Made by a program: the position numbers and the translations under genes. Below are positions 1-9,610 of a DNA stretch of 51,924 nucleotides, piece by piece; the stretch's first letter is position 1, and every line of letters starts with the position of its first letter. Below the pieces are notes generated by a model. The model did not search any database. It was not told the origin of the DNA and saw only the letters and a program-made list of their open reading frames with translations. Source of the stretch: Yokenella regensburgei ATCC 49455 (GTDB taxonomy: Bacteria > Pseudomonadota > Gammaproteobacteria > Enterobacterales > Enterobacteriaceae); assembly GCF_000735455.1 (NCBI RefSeq), contig NZ_JMPS01000080.1, positions 1-51,924 of the forward strand, written 5' to 3'.

Positions 1-490
1 ACTTTTTAAAGACGTCGGCCATATTGTTGGCCTTCCCGGCTTCGACCAGGAAACGGGCAAAATGCCCGCGGGTTACGACGCCGCCGTCGGCAAGTTTTAG
101 CGCCCCTTCCCAGGCACCGCTGATTTGCGCTTTCTCAAGCCGCTCGGCGATAAGCTGCGCCCGGGTCTGGCGGCGCTCAAGCTGCTCTTCGAGCAGTTTC
201 GTCAGCGCCGGATGTTCAATATCGATGTTCAGACCGACGATGTGGATCTCATGATTTTCCCAAAGGGTGGAGATCTCGGTGCCGGTCACAAGCCGCAGCG
301 GTAGTCCGGCACGGGCAATCTCTGCTCGGGCGGCTGGAATGGCTGCCACGCTGTCGTGATCGGTTATCGCCAGCGTGCCAACACGCATTTCGTGGGCACG
401 GTGAACGAGCGCTTCCGGGGTCAGTCGCCCGTCGGAAGCAGTGGTATGGCTGTGCAGGTCATAAATCACTGCAAATTGGTTGTCACTCAA
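1..490 (-). CDS. rnm: RNase AM (PHP-domain 5'-3' exoribonuclease), 5' part
   Basis: Partial gene; the 3' end lies beyond the left edge of the window. The reverse strand encodes 163 residues opening L-S-D-N-Q-F-A-V-I-Y-D-L-H-S-H-T, the first metal-binding motif of the PHP phosphoesterase family, followed by ITDHD and GTEIS. The start is a TTG at 488-490 with a GGAG ribosome site just upstream; the E. coli orthologue (yciV/trpH) begins at the same residue. The family removes 5' nucleotides from short RNAs and matures rRNA 5' ends. It is divergent from the trp operon, as in E. coli. Orthology is clear; the activity is inferred from the family. Confidence 0.93.
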   Translation of the reverse strand, partial: MSDNQFAVIYDLHSHTTASDGRLTPEALVHRAHEMRVGTLAITDHDSVAAIPAARAEIARAGLPLRLVTGTEISTLWENHEIHIVGLNIDIEHPALTKLLEEQLERRQTRAQLIAERLEKAQISGAWEGALKLADGGVVTRGHFARFLVEAGKANNMADVFKK

Positions 491-563
491 GGTGGCTCCC
501 GTTACAACTGTGGGGGTCAGTGCGACATCATAACGGTTCAGGCGGATTTTCTGAAATCAGAGG

Positions 564-595
564 TTGACTTTATCTCGCTGGACTAGTTAACTAGT
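564..595 (+). promoter_or_regulatory. trp promoter and TrpR operator
   Basis: A -35 TTGACT (564-569), a 17-base spacer and a -10 TTAACT (587-592) lie before trpL. The -10 is embedded in the perfect palindrome ACTAGTTAACTAGT (582-595), the classical TrpR operator core, so bound repressor would block RNA polymerase. Transcription probably starts near 600. Confidence 0.9.
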
Positions 596-622
596 ACGCA
601 AGTTCACAATGAGGTATCTGAA

Positions 623-685
623 ATGAAAACGCACTTCCGCACTCTGCACAACTGGTGGCGCACTTCCTGTTTACGGGCCGTGTGA
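623..685 (+). CDS. trpL: trp operon leader peptide
   Basis: A 20-residue ORF preceded by a GAGGTA ribosome site. It carries tandem Trp codons at positions 11-12 (653-658) followed by R-T-S, the hallmark of the enterobacterial trp attenuator. Where E. coli stops after R-T-S, this ORF reads on for five codons (C-L-R-A-V) to a TGA at 683-685. From memory, the Serratia marcescens leader has a similar tail. The extra codons run through GGGCC (675-679), which can pair with GGCCC (715-719) to form the antiterminator, so coding overlaps RNA segment 2. Confidence 0.88.
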   Translation: MKTHFRTLHNWWRTSCLRAV

Positions 686-715
686 TCGCGTCTGCGCTCA
701 GCATACAGATACCTG

Positions 716-742
716 GCCCGCCCCTTCGGCGGGCTTTTTTTT
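716..742 (+). terminator. trp attenuator terminator (3:4 hairpin)
   Basis: Stem GCCCGCC (716-722) with GGCGGGC (728-734), loop CCTTC, then eight T residues (735-742). The left arm overlaps the GGCCC that can instead pair with 675-679, giving mutually exclusive structures. It lies 33 bases before trpE. Confidence 0.93.
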
Positions 743-775
743 GAACACCATATTCCAGAACAGGCGAGAAAGATA

Positions 776-2338
776 ATGCAAACCACAAAACCTGCACTCG
801 AACTTCTGACCGATAATGCGATTTACCGGGAAAACCCAACCGCACTGTTCCACCAGCTTTGCGGTGCACGTCCAGCCACCCTGCTGCTGGAATCGGCTGA
901 CATCGACAGCAAAGATGATTTAAAGAGCCTGCTGCTGGTCGACAGCGCCCTGCGTATTATCGCGCTTAGCGATACTGTCACCCTGCAGGCGCTCTCGGAA
1001 AACGGTGCCTCGCTGCTCGCTCTGCTTGACGCGGCCTTACCCGCCGGCGTCGATAACCAGCGCCAGCCGATGTCCCGCGTACTGCGCTTCCCGCCGGTCA
1101 GCGCTCTGCTTGATGAAGACGCTCGCCTGTGCTCGCCGTCGGTGTTTGACACCTTCCGCCTGCTGCAACAGCTGGTCACCGTGCCGGAAGAAGAGCGCGA
1201 AGCCATGTTCTTCGGTGGTTTGTTTGCTTATGACCTGGTCGCAGGTTTTGAAGACTTGCCGCAGCTTGAGAGCGACAGCGCCTGTCCGGACTACTGTTTC
1301 TATCTCGCCGAAACCCTGCTGGTTATCGATCACCAGAGCAAAAGTACCCGCATTCAGGCGAGCCTGTTTACGCCCGCAGCCGGAGAAAAGCAGCGCTTAA
1401 TCCAGCGTATCGCCCAGCTGCGTCAGCAGTTGAACGAACCCCCTGCCGCGCTGCCGGTCAAAGAGATCCCGCAGATGCGTTGCGAAGTTGACCAGAGCGA
1501 CGACCAGTATGGCGCCGTGGTGCGCAAAATGCAGAAAGCGATCCGTGCCGGGGAGATTTTCCAGGTGGTGCCTTCGCGCCGCTTCTCGCTGCCCTGCCCG
1601 TCGCCGCTGGCCGCTTACGACGTACTGAAAAAGAGCAACCCCAGCCCGTATATGTTCTTCATGCAGGACAACGATTTCACCCTGTTTGGTGCGTCGCCGG
1701 AAAGTTCTCTCAAATACGACGCCACCTCACGCCAGATTGAGATCTACCCGATTGCCGGTACCCGCCCACGCGGTCGCCGCGCCGACGGCTCGCTGGACCG
1801 CGATCTCGACAGCCGCATTGAACTGGAAATGCGTACCGACCATAAAGAGCTCTCCGAGCATCTGATGCTGGTTGACCTGGCGCGTAACGATCTGGCGCGG
1901 ATCTGCACACCGGGTAGCCGCTACGTGGCCGACTTAACCAAAGTGGACCGCTACTCCTTCGTTATGCACCTCGTTTCCCGGGTGGTGGGCGAGCTGCGTA
2001 AAGACCTCGACGTGCTGCACGCTTACCGCGCCTGCATGAACATGGGCACCCTCAGCGGCGCGCCAAAAGTTCGCGCGATGCAGTTAATTGCCGGGGCCGA
2101 AGGCAAACGTCGCGGCAGCTACGGCGGTGCAGTGGGTTATTTCACTGCCCATGGCGATCTCGATACCTGCATTGTTATCCGTTCGGCGTATGTCGAAAAC
2201 GGGATCGCCACCGTGCAGGCCGGTGCCGGGGTCGTGCTGGATTCCATTCCGCAGGCGGAAGCCGATGAAACGCGTAATAAAGCGCGCGCGGTGCTGCGCG
2301 CCATTGCTCAGGCCCACCGTGCCGAGGAGATGTTCTGA
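776..2338 (+). CDS. trpE: anthranilate synthase component I
   Basis: 520 residues, the usual enterobacterial length. TrpE converts chorismate and ammonia to anthranilate, the first committed step of tryptophan synthesis, with ammonia supplied by the TrpG domain of the next gene. The feedback-binding motif LLES is at residues 37-40, and the C-terminal chorismate-binding domain shows [10 protein letters not shown] and the conserved GTLSGAPK block. The stop codon overlaps the trpGD start by one base (TGATG), so the two are translationally coupled and made in equal amounts. Expression is controlled by TrpR and attenuation upstream. Confidence 0.98.
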   Translation: MQTTKPALELLTDNAIYRENPTALFHQLCGARPATLLLESADIDSKDDLKSLLLVDSALRIIALSDTVTLQALSENGASLLALLDAALPAGVDNQRQPMSRVLRFPPVSALLDEDARLCSPSVFDTFRLLQQLVTVPEEEREAMFFGGLFAYDLVAGFEDLPQLESDSACPDYCFYLAETLLVIDHQSKSTRIQASLFTPAAGEKQRLIQRIAQLRQQLNEPPAALPVKEIPQMRCEVDQSDDQYGAVVRKMQKAIRAGEIFQVVPSRRFSLPCPSPLAAYDVLKKSNPSPYMFFMQDNDFTLFGASPESSLKYDATSRQIEIYPIAGTRPRGRRADGSLDRDLDSRIELEMRTDHKELSEHLMLVDLARNDLARICTPGSRYVADLTKVDRYSFVMHLVSRVVGELRKDLDVLHAYRACMNMGTLSGAPKVRAMQLIAGAEGKRRGSYGGAVGYFTAHGDLDTCIVIRSAYVENGIATVQAGAGVVLDSIPQAEADETRNKARAVLRAIAQAHRAEEMF

Positions 2339-3933
2339 TGGCTGATATCCTGCTGCTCGATAATATTGATTCCTTTACTTACAACCTGGCAGATCAGCTG
2401 CGCGCAAGCGGCCACCATGTGGTGATTTACCGTAACCACGTTCCGGCACAGACCTTGATCGACCGACTGGCGACAATGGATAACCCGGTGCTGATGCTCT
2501 CACCTGGCCCGGGCGCACCGTCCGAGGCGGGCTGTATGCCAGAGCTGTTGACCCGTATGCGCGGCAAGCTGCCCATCATCGGTATCTGTCTCGGTCATCA
2601 GGCCATTGTCGAAGCCTACGGCGGCTATGTGGGTCAGGCCGGAGAGATCCTGCATGGCAAAGCCTCCAGCATTGAACACGACGGCCAGGCGATGTTTGCC
2701 GGGCTGGCAAACCCGCTGCCGGTGGCACGCTATCATTCGCTGGTTGGCAGTAACATTCCGGCGGGCCTCACTATTAATGCCCATTTCAACGGCATGGTGA
2801 TGGCCGTGCGTCACGACGCCGACCGCGTGTGCGGCTTCCAGTTCCATCCGGAGTCTATCCTGACAAGCCAGGGAGCGCGCCTGCTGGAGCAGACCCTGGC
2901 CTGGGCGCTGCAGAAACTTGAACCTGCTAACACCATCCAGCCGATCCTCGAAAAACTGTATCAGGCGCAGACCCTGAGCCAGCAGGAGAGCCATCAACTG
3001 TTCTCCGCCGTGGTGCGGGGTGAAGTGAAGCCTGAACAGCTGGCGGCGGCGCTGGTGAGTATGAAAGTGCGCGGTGAACACCCGAACGAAATTGCCGGTG
3101 CCGCCACCGCGCTTTTAGAAAACGCCGCCCCGTTCCCGCGTCCGGATTACCTTTTTGCCGATATCGTCGGCACCGGCGGTGACGGTAGCAACAGCATTAA
3201 CATCTCCACCGCCAGCGCGTTTGTGGCAGCAGCCTGTGGCCTGAAGGTGGCAAAGCACGGTAACCGCAGCGTCTCCAGCAAATCTGGTTCATCCGATCTG
3301 CTGGCCGCCTTCGGCATTAATCTGGATATGAACGCCGAGAAGTCCCGTGATGCGCTCGACGAGCTGGGGGTCTGCTTCCTGTTCGCCCCGAAGTACCACA
3401 CCGGCTTCCGCCACGCCATGCCGGTGCGCCAACAGCTCAAAACCCGCACCCTGTTCAACGTGCTGGGGCCGTTGATCAACCCGGCGCACCCGCCGCTGGC
3501 GCTGATCGGCGTGTACAGCCCGGAGCTGGTGCTGCCGATTGCGGAAACCCTGCGCGTACTGGGTTATCAGCGGGCTGCGGTCGTGCACAGTGGAGGAATG
3601 GATGAGGTTTCTCTCCACGCGCCAACCGTGGTAGCCGAGCTGAATCAGGGGGAGATCAGCAGCTATCAGCTGACCGCCGATGACTTTGGTCTGACGCCCT
3701 ATCGCCAGGAGCAGCTGGCGGGCGGCACACCGGAAGAAAACCGTGACATTCTCACCCGCTTATTACAAGGTAAAGGTGACGCTGCCCACGAGGCCGCGGT
3801 GGCCGTCAACGTCGCGATGCTGCTACGTTTACATGGCCATGAAGACTTAAAAGCCAACGTCCAGACCGTGCTCGACGTGCTGCGCAGCGGTGCAGCCTAT
3901 GACAGAGTGACCGCACTTGCGGCAAGAGGGTAA
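2338..3933 (+). CDS. trpD: fused glutamine amidotransferase / anthranilate phosphoribosyltransferase
   Basis: 531 residues, a natural TrpG-TrpD fusion as in E. coli and Salmonella. Residues 1-195 are a class I glutamine amidotransferase: nucleophile C84 in GICLGHQ and the FHPES motif that carries the catalytic His and Glu. The remainder is the phosphoribosyltransferase, with the GTGGDG phosphoribosyl-pyrophosphate loop and the [13 protein letters not shown] segment that transfers phosphoribose to anthranilate. It overlaps trpE by one base and abuts trpC with no spacer. The N-terminal domain works with TrpE in a heterotetramer. Confidence 0.97.
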   Translation: MADILLLDNIDSFTYNLADQLRASGHHVVIYRNHVPAQTLIDRLATMDNPVLMLSPGPGAPSEAGCMPELLTRMRGKLPIIGICLGHQAIVEAYGGYVGQAGEILHGKASSIEHDGQAMFAGLANPLPVARYHSLVGSNIPAGLTINAHFNGMVMAVRHDADRVCGFQFHPESILTSQGARLLEQTLAWALQKLEPANTIQPILEKLYQAQTLSQQESHQLFSAVVRGEVKPEQLAAALVSMKVRGEHPNEIAGAATALLENAAPFPRPDYLFADIVGTGGDGSNSINISTASAFVAAACGLKVAKHGNRSVSSKSGSSDLLAAFGINLDMNAEKSRDALDELGVCFLFAPKYHTGFRHAMPVRQQLKTRTLFNVLGPLINPAHPPLALIGVYSPELVLPIAETLRVLGYQRAAVVHSGGMDEVSLHAPTVVAELNQGEISSYQLTADDFGLTPYRQEQLAGGTPEENRDILTRLLQGKGDAAHEAAVAVNVAMLLRLHGHEDLKANVQTVLDVLRSGAAYDRVTALAARG

Positions 3934-5295
3934 ATGATGCAGACCGTTTTAGCGAAAATCGTCGCCGACAAAGCCATCTGGGTAGCGGCACGAAAGAAAC
4001 AGCAGCCACTGGCCAGTTTTCAGAACGACGTGGTACCAAGCCAGCGCCACTTTTACGATGCACTGCAGGGTGCCCGCACAGCCTTCATTCTTGAATGTAA
4101 AAAGGCCTCGCCGTCTAAAGGGGTGATTCGGGACGATTTCGACCCGGCTTTTATTGCCAGCATCTACAAGCACCACGCTTCGGCAATTTCCGTGCTGACC
4201 GATGAGAAATATTTCCAGGGCAGCTTCGATTTTCTGCCAATCGTCAGCCGTGTTGCCCCGCAGCCGGTGCTGTGTAAGGACTTTATCATCGATCCTTACC
4301 AGATTTATCTGGCGCGTTTCTACCAGGCCGATGCCTGCCTGCTGATGCTGTCGGTGCTCGACGATGAACAGTATCGCCAGCTGGCTACCGTCGCGCACAG
4401 CCTCAGTATGGGCGTGCTGACGGAAGTCAGTAATGAAGAGGAGCTGGAACGCGCCATCGCGCTGGGAGCAAAAGTCGTCGGCATCAATAACCGCGACCTG
4501 CGCGATCTCTCCATCGATCTCGACCGTACTCGCCAGCTGGCGCCGCGTCTGGGTCATGGGGTAACGGTGATTAGCGAGTCCGGTATCAACACCTATGCCC
4601 AGGTGCGTGAGCTGAGCCACTATGCGAACGGCTTCCTGATTGGTTCTGCACTGATGTCGCACGACGACCTCCACGCCGCGGTGCGCCGGGTGCTGCTCGG
4701 CGACAATAAAGTCTGTGGCCTTACCCGCCCACAGGACGCCCAGGCCGCCCAGGAAGCCGGTGCCATCTATGGCGGACTGATTTTCGTTGCCAGCTCACCG
4801 CGCGCGGTGAATGCGACAAAGGCGCGTGAAATTATCCAGGCGGCGCCGCTCAGCTACGTTGGCGTATTCCGCGATGCGCCCATTGAAGATTTGGTTGAGC
4901 TTGCAAGCTCGCTGCAGCTGACCGCGGTTCAACTGCACGGCAGCGAATCGCAGGATTATATTGATACCCTGCGTGATGCTCTGCCGGAACAGATTCAAAT
5001 CTGGAAAGCGCTCAGCGTTAATCACGAGCTTCCGGCCCGCAATCTGAACCACGTCGATCGCTATCTGTTCGACAACGGCCAGGGCGGCAGCGGGCAGCGC
5101 TTTGACTGGTCATTACTGAACGGCGCCGACCTCAGCAACGTGATGCTGGCGGGCGGTCTTAGCCCCGATAACTGTGTAGAAGCCGCTAAAAGCGGTGCTG
5201 CCGGACTTGATTTCAATTCAGGTGTAGAGTCGCAACCAGGTATTAAATCAAAAAGCTTGATGGCCTCGGTTTTTCAGACGCTGCGCGCATATTAA
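3934..5295 (+). CDS. trpC: bifunctional indole-3-glycerol-phosphate synthase / phosphoribosylanthranilate isomerase
   Basis: 453 residues, TrpC-TrpF fusion. The N-terminal half has the synthase signatures ECKKASPSKG, LCKDFI and ISESGI; the C-terminal half begins at KVCGLTR, carries the isomerase catalytic Cys, and contains VQLHG and DNGQGGSG. The order of action is isomerase then synthase, both on TIM barrels. The gene starts ATG-ATG immediately after the trpD stop; the ribosome site AGAGGG sits inside the end of trpD. The isomerase half (about residues 256-453) diverges from E. coli more than the synthase half. Confidence 0.97.
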   Translation: MMQTVLAKIVADKAIWVAARKKQQPLASFQNDVVPSQRHFYDALQGARTAFILECKKASPSKGVIRDDFDPAFIASIYKHHASAISVLTDEKYFQGSFDFLPIVSRVAPQPVLCKDFIIDPYQIYLARFYQADACLLMLSVLDDEQYRQLATVAHSLSMGVLTEVSNEEELERAIALGAKVVGINNRDLRDLSIDLDRTRQLAPRLGHGVTVISESGINTYAQVRELSHYANGFLIGSALMSHDDLHAAVRRVLLGDNKVCGLTRPQDAQAAQEAGAIYGGLIFVASSPRAVNATKAREIIQAAPLSYVGVFRDAPIEDLVELASSLQLTAVQLHGSESQDYIDTLRDALPEQIQIWKALSVNHELPARNLNHVDRYLFDNGQGGSGQRFDWSLLNGADLSNVMLAGGLSPDNCVEAAKSGAAGLDFNSGVESQPGIKSKSLMASVFQTLRAY

Positions 5296-5304
5296 GGAGC
5301 AATA

Positions 5305-6498
5305 ATGAGCACATTACTTAACCCGTATTTCGGCGAGTTTGGCGGCATGTACGTGCCGCAGATCCTGATGCCAGCCCTGCGCCAGCTCGAAGAGGCGTTC
5401 GTCAGCGCACAGAAGGATCCGGCGTTTCAGGCCGAATTTACCTCTCTTCTGAAAAACTATGCCGGTCGTCCGACGGCGCTGACCAAATGCCGTAACCTGA
5501 CCGAAGGTACCCGCACGACGCTGTATCTCAAGCGTGAAGACCTGCTGCACGGCGGCGCGCACAAAACCAACCAGGTGCTTGGCCAGGCGCTGCTCGCCAA
5601 ACGCATGGGGAAAACCGAGATCATCGCCGAGACCGGCGCGGGTCAGCACGGGGTGGCCTCTGCCCTGGCAAGCGCCCTGCTCGGCCTCAAGTGCCGCATC
5701 TATATGGGTGCCAAAGACGTTGAACGTCAGTCGCCGAACGTGTTCCGTATGCGCCTGATGGGTGCCGAAGTTATCCCGGTGCACAGCGGATCCGCCACCC
5801 TAAAAGATGCCTGCAATGAGGCGCTGCGCGACTGGTCTGGCAGCTACGAAACGGCGCACTACATGCTCGGTACCGCGGCGGGCCCGCATCCGTTCCCGAC
5901 CATCGTGCGTGAGTTCCAGCGCATGATAGGTGAAGAAACAAAAGTACAGATCCGCGAAAAAGAGGGTCGCCTGCCGGACGCGGTTATCGCCTGCGTCGGC
6001 GGTGGTTCTAACGCCATCGGGATGTTCGCCGATTTTATCGATGATACCTCCGTTGGGCTTATCGGCGTTGAGCCGGCAGGTCACGGGATTGAAACCGGCG
6101 AGCACGGGGCACCGCTCAAGCATGGTCGCACAGGGATTTACTTCGGCATGAAATCGCCGATGATGCAGACCGACGAAGGGCAGATTGAAGAGTCCTACTC
6201 TATCTCTGCGGGTCTTGATTTCCCGTCGGTCGGGCCGCAGCATGCGTACCTCAACAGCATTGGTCGCGCCGATTATGTCTCCATTACCGACGATGAAGCG
6301 CTGGAAGCATTCAAAGCGCTGAGCCGCCACGAAGGGATTATTCCGGCACTGGAATCGTCTCACGCCCTGGCACACGCGCTGAAAATGATGCGTGAAAACC
6401 CGGAGAAAGAGCAGTTGCTGGTCGTCAACCTGTCCGGCCGCGGTGACAAAGACATTTTCACCGTTCATGACATTCTGAAAGCGCGAGGGGAAATCTGA
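5305..6498 (+). CDS. trpB: tryptophan synthase beta subunit
   Basis: 397 residues, full length. PLP-dependent enzyme that condenses indole with serine. The Schiff-base lysine is K87 in HGGAHKTNQ, and the phosphate-binding GGGSNAIG loop lies near residues 232-239. Preceded by an AAGGAG ribosome site in the nine-base gap after trpC. The stop overlaps trpA by one base (TGATG), matching the equal stoichiometry of the alpha2-beta2 complex, in which indole is channelled between subunits. Confidence 0.98.
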   Translation: MSTLLNPYFGEFGGMYVPQILMPALRQLEEAFVSAQKDPAFQAEFTSLLKNYAGRPTALTKCRNLTEGTRTTLYLKREDLLHGGAHKTNQVLGQALLAKRMGKTEIIAETGAGQHGVASALASALLGLKCRIYMGAKDVERQSPNVFRMRLMGAEVIPVHSGSATLKDACNEALRDWSGSYETAHYMLGTAAGPHPFPTIVREFQRMIGEETKVQIREKEGRLPDAVIACVGGGSNAIGMFADFIDDTSVGLIGVEPAGHGIETGEHGAPLKHGRTGIYFGMKSPMMQTDEGQIEESYSISAGLDFPSVGPQHAYLNSIGRADYVSITDDEALEAFKALSRHEGIIPALESSHALAHALKMMRENPEKEQLLVVNLSGRGDKDIFTVHDILKARGEI

Positions 6499-7304
6499 TG
6501 GAACGCTACGATAATCTGTTTGCACAACTGAAAGCCCGCAAGGAAGGCGCCTTTGTTCCCTTCGTGACGCTGGGTGACCCAACACCGGAGCAGTCGCTGA
6601 AAATTATCGACACGCTAATTGAAGCTGGCGCAGATGCGCTGGAGCTCGGGATCCCGTTTTCTGATCCGCTGGCGGATGGCCCGACGATTCAGAACGCCAC
6701 CCTGCGCGCATTTGCTTCTGGCGTCACGCCGACCCAGTGTTTTGAAATCCTGGCCGCCATTCGTCAGAAACACCCGACCATTCCGATTGGCCTGCTGATG
6801 TATGCCAACCTGGTGTTTAACCGCGGCATTGACGCGTTCTATGCCGAATGCGCTCGTGTGGGTGTGGATTCGGTACTGGTTGCCGACGTGCCGGTTGAGG
6901 AGTCGGCGGAGTTTCGCCAAGCGGCAATGCGCCACAACGTTGCACCTATCTTCATCTGCCCACCGAACGCCGACGACGACCTGCTGCGCCAGATTGCCTC
7001 TTATGGCCGCGGTTATACTTACCTGCTCTCCCGAGCGGGCGTTACCGGAGCAGAAAACCGCGCGGCGTTACCGCTGCATCATCTGGTCGAGAAGCTCACC
7101 GAATACCATGCCGCTCCGCCGCTGCAGGGCTTCGGTATCTCAGCACCCGATCAGGTAGCCGGTGCCCTCAGCGCTGGCGCAGCGGGGGCGATTTCCGGTT
7201 CGGCAATCGTCAAAATCATCGAGAAGCACGTCGATAACCACGCGCTCATGCTGAGTGAGCTGAAGACCTTTGTGCAGAACATGAAAGCCGCCACGAAAGC
7301 ATAA
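6498..7304 (+). CDS. trpA: tryptophan synthase alpha subunit
   Basis: 268 residues, identical in length to E. coli TrpA. A TIM barrel that cleaves indole-3-glycerol phosphate to indole and glyceraldehyde-3-phosphate. The catalytic acids E49 (ALELGIPF) and D60 (SDPLADGP) are in place. Last gene of the trp operon, coupled to trpB through the one-base stop/start overlap, with a terminator hairpin directly downstream. Confidence 0.98.
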   Translation: MERYDNLFAQLKARKEGAFVPFVTLGDPTPEQSLKIIDTLIEAGADALELGIPFSDPLADGPTIQNATLRAFASGVTPTQCFEILAAIRQKHPTIPIGLLMYANLVFNRGIDAFYAECARVGVDSVLVADVPVEESAEFRQAAMRHNVAPIFICPPNADDDLLRQIASYGRGYTYLLSRAGVTGAENRAALPLHHLVEKLTEYHAAPPLQGFGISAPDQVAGALSAGAAGAISGSAIVKIIEKHVDNHALMLSELKTFVQNMKAATKA

Positions 7305-7311
7305 GCTCCCT

Positions 7312-7342
7312 ACCGTCCGGTATCCTGCCGGACGGTTTCCCC
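7312..7342 (+). terminator. trp operon terminator
   Basis: Perfect nine-base stem ACCGTCCGG (7312-7320) with CCGGACGGT (7328-7336), loop TATCCTG, eight bases after the trpA stop. The tail is C-rich (TTCCCCCCC) rather than a pure T run, so termination may be partly factor-dependent, as reported for the E. coli trp terminator pair. Confidence 0.75.
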
Positions 7343-7395
7343 CCCTCGTTTTAGCCTCGTTGAGAAAAAAATCCGTTTTCACATAAACATTGGGG

Positions 7396-7425
7396 TTGAT
7401 ATCTTAGATGAGAACTATTATCTTT
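7396..7425 (+). promoter_or_regulatory. Fur-box-like promoter of the RyhB-like RNA
   Basis: TGAGAACTATTATCT (7409-7423) matches the Fur 7-1-7 core TGATAATnATTATCA at 11 of 14 defined positions. It overlaps a possible -10 TATTAT (7416-7421), so iron-loaded Fur would block initiation. The -35 is not clear: TTGATA at 7396-7401 sits too close (14 bases). The placement just before a RyhB-like RNA is the expected arrangement. Confidence 0.65.
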
Positions 7426-7427
7426 CT

Positions 7428-7527
7428 CATTACCGAATAGTTGAGCGAATCACTCAGGTATTCGGTACGACATTGCTCACATTGCTTCCAGTATTATTTG
7501 CCCGCACTCTGTGCGGGCTTTTTTTTT
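7428..7527 (+). ncRNA. RyhB-family small regulatory RNA (second RyhB copy candidate)
   Basis: About 100 nucleotides with three RyhB-like parts. A 5' hairpin has outer stem ACCGAATA/TATTCGGT (7432-7466). The unpaired core at 7469-7499 (GACATTGCTCACATTGC then TTCCAGTATTATTT) matches the E. coli RyhB target-pairing core at about 29 of 31 positions as I recall it. A factor-independent terminator follows: stem GCCCGCAC (7500-7507)/GTGCGGGC (7511-7518) with nine T. RyhB pairs with mRNAs of iron-using proteins through Hfq under iron starvation. E. coli ryhB lies elsewhere (yhhX-yhhY), so this is probably a paralogue like Salmonella RyhB-2/IsrE. The 5' end is inferred to within a few bases. Confidence 0.85.
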
Positions 7528-7715
7528 GCCCTGAACTCACAAAGCACGCTAAACAATGAATGATTCTGTCCGAAGGGATAAAAATAGCGATAATTACTCT
7601 GAATTAGCCGGGTGGTCACTTGCCTCTATATATGAGTGAATATAACATGCTCGATAGTCTTCGGAATATCACCGCACATCGGCGGCTGATAAAGTGAAAA
7701 TTGAGTAAGGCCAGG

Positions 7716-8420
7716 ATGTCAAATACGCCCATCGAACTAAAAGGCAGTAGCTTTACCTTATCAGTGGTTCATTTGCACGAAGCAAAACCCGAGGTTATTC
7801 GTCAGGCGTTAGAAGACAAAATCGCCCAGGCCCCTGCTTTTCTGCGCCATGCGCCGGTGGTGGTTAACATCAGTACCATCGACGGCAAGGTAAACTGGCT
7901 GCAGATGCAGGACGCCATCGACAGCACTGGTCTACGTATTATGGGCGTCAGCGGCTGCAAAGATGCCGAACTGAAAGCCGAGATTGATCGCGCAGGCATT
8001 CCCTTACTAACTGAAGGGAAAGAAAAAGTTGCCCGCGCTGCTCCAGCGGCGAAAATTTCGCCAGCCCCCGCGCCAGTTGTTAACCCCGTCACAAAAACGC
8101 GATTGATTGATACGCCGGTTCGTTCCGGTCAGCGCATTTATGCACCACACTGTGATCTGATTGTTACAAACCATGTGAGTGCTGGCGCAGAACTGATTGC
8201 GGATGGCAATATCCATGTGTATGGCACGATGCGGGGACGCGCACTGGCGGGAGCAGCCGGCGATAAAGAAGCGCAAATTTTTTGCACCAGCCTTGCAGCG
8301 GAACTGGTTTCCATTGCAGGAGTCTATTGGCTGAGCGACAAGATCCCAGCTGAATATTATGGCAAAGCGGCACGCCTGCAGCTCGCAGACAGCGCTTTGA
8401 CCGTTCAATCGTTGAACTGA
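7716..8420 (+). CDS. minC: septum site-determining protein MinC
   Basis: 234 residues. Inhibitor of FtsZ polymerisation that is carried to the membrane by MinD and keeps division at midcell. The start ATG at 7716 gives [17 protein letters not shown], as in E. coli; an in-frame TTG five codons earlier is less likely because the ribosome site TAAGGCCAGG directly precedes the ATG. The N-terminal FtsZ-acting domain is joined by an Ala/Pro-rich linker (about residues 105-125) to the beta-helical C-terminal domain ([16 protein letters not shown]) that binds MinD. First gene of minCDE, 23 bases before minD. Confidence 0.97.
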   Translation: MSNTPIELKGSSFTLSVVHLHEAKPEVIRQALEDKIAQAPAFLRHAPVVVNISTIDGKVNWLQMQDAIDSTGLRIMGVSGCKDAELKAEIDRAGIPLLTEGKEKVARAAPAAKISPAPAPVVNPVTKTRLIDTPVRSGQRIYAPHCDLIVTNHVSAGAELIADGNIHVYGTMRGRALAGAAGDKEAQIFCTSLAAELVSIAGVYWLSDKIPAEYYGKAARLQLADSALTVQSLN

Positions 8421-8443
8421 TCCCTTTTTAACAAGGAATTTCT

Positions 8444-9256
8444 ATGGCACGCATTATTGTTGTGACTTCGGGTAAAGGAGGCGTTGGCAAGACCACCTCC
8501 AGCGCGGCCATCGCTACTGGTTTGGCCCAGAAGGGAAAGAAAACTGTCGTTATCGACTTCGACATCGGCCTGCGTAACCTTGATCTGATCATGGGTTGCG
8601 AACGCCGTGTGGTTTACGATTTCGTTAACGTTATCCAGGGCGACGCTACCCTGAACCAGGCGCTGATCAAGGACAAGCGCACTGAGAATCTGTTCATCCT
8701 GCCAGCCTCGCAGACCCGCGATAAAGACGCCCTCACCCGTGAAGGCGTGGAAAAAGTGCTGGATGAACTGCAAAAGATGGATTTCGACTTCGTCGTCTGT
8801 GACTCCCCGGCGGGGATCGAAACCGGCGCGCTGATGGCGCTCTACTTCGCGGATGAAGCGATCATCACCACCAACCCGGAAGTCTCTTCCGTGCGTGACT
8901 CCGACCGCATCCTCGGTATTCTGGCCTCCAAATCTCGTCGTGCTGAAAACGGCCAGGAGCCTATCAAGGAACATCTGCTGCTGACGCGCTACAACCCGGG
9001 CCGCGTGAACAAAGGCGACATGTTGAGCATGGAAGATGTGCTGGAAATTCTGCGCATCAAATTAGTCGGTGTGATTCCGGAAGACCAGTCTGTGCTGCGT
9101 GCTTCCAACCAGGGTGAGCCTGTCATTCTGGATACCGCTTCGGACGCAGGCAAAGCCTACGACGACGCAGTGGATCGTCTGCTGGGAGAAGAACGTCCTT
9201 TCCGCTTCGTGGAAGAAGAGAAGAAAGGTTTCCTCAAACGCCTGTTCGGAGGATAA
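8444..9256 (+). CDS. minD: septum site-determining ATPase MinD
   Basis: 270 residues. Deviant Walker A motif GKGGVGKT with K11 and K16, and the C-terminal amphipathic membrane-targeting helix (EEEKKGFLKRLFGG). ATP-bound MinD dimerises on the membrane, recruits MinC, and is released when MinE stimulates hydrolysis, producing pole-to-pole oscillation. Start ATG preceded by AAGGA. It is followed after three bases by minE. Confidence 0.98.
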   Translation: MARIIVVTSGKGGVGKTTSSAAIATGLAQKGKKTVVIDFDIGLRNLDLIMGCERRVVYDFVNVIQGDATLNQALIKDKRTENLFILPASQTRDKDALTREGVEKVLDELQKMDFDFVVCDSPAGIETGALMALYFADEAIITTNPEVSSVRDSDRILGILASKSRRAENGQEPIKEHLLLTRYNPGRVNKGDMLSMEDVLEILRIKLVGVIPEDQSVLRASNQGEPVILDTASDAGKAYDDAVDRLLGEERPFRFVEEEKKGFLKRLFGG

Positions 9257-9259
9257 GTT

Positions 9260-9535
9260 ATGGCATTACTGGATTTTTTCCTCTCGCGGAAAAAAAATAC
9301 CGCGAACATCGCGAAAGAACGCCTGCAAATTATCGTTGCTGAGCGCCGCCGTAGCGATGCAGAACCGCAATATCTGCCTCAGCTGAGGAAGGACATTCTG
9401 GAAGTGATTTGCAAATACGTGCAGATTGACCCGGAAATGGTCACCGTACAGCTGGAGCAGAAGGATGGCGATATCTCGATTCTGGAGCTCAACGTGACGC
9501 TGCCAGAAGCTGAAGAGTCGCGCTCCATCATCTGA
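9260..9535 (+). CDS. minE: cell division topological specificity factor MinE
   Basis: 91 residues against 88 in E. coli. The N-terminal membrane-targeting and anti-MinCD region ([20 protein letters not shown], then LQIIV) and the dimerisation domain are conserved. The C-terminus differs: it reads EAEESRSII instead of the shorter EAEELK-type end. It stimulates the MinD ATPase and gives MinCD its topological specificity. Last gene of the operon, convergent with the methyltransferase, with a hairpin in between. Confidence 0.97.
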   Translation: MALLDFFLSRKKNTANIAKERLQIIVAERRRSDAEPQYLPQLRKDILEVICKYVQIDPEMVTVQLEQKDGDISILELNVTLPEAEESRSII

Positions 9536-9551
9536 CCGATATCCCTTCTGA

Positions 9552-9584
9552 ACCTGACTCAGTGTAATACTGAGTCAGGTCCTT
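9552..9584. terminator. hairpin between convergent minE and methyltransferase genes
   Basis: Perfect 12-base stem ACCTGACTCAGT (9552-9563) / ACTGAGTCAGGT (9569-9580), loop GTAAT, followed on the plus strand by CCTTT. It is symmetrical and sits between convergent genes, so it may serve both strands, though the T tracts are weak. Confidence 0.7.
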
Positions 9585-9610
9585 TGCATTTCCGAACACC
9601 TGGTTCCGGT

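Noticed and set aside
3949-4674. Long minus-strand frame of 241 codons inside trpC, and similar long antisense frames in trpA/trpB, ycgB and nhaB
   Set aside because: GC-rich genes commonly give open antisense frames; none has family resemblance, ribosome sites or supporting context.
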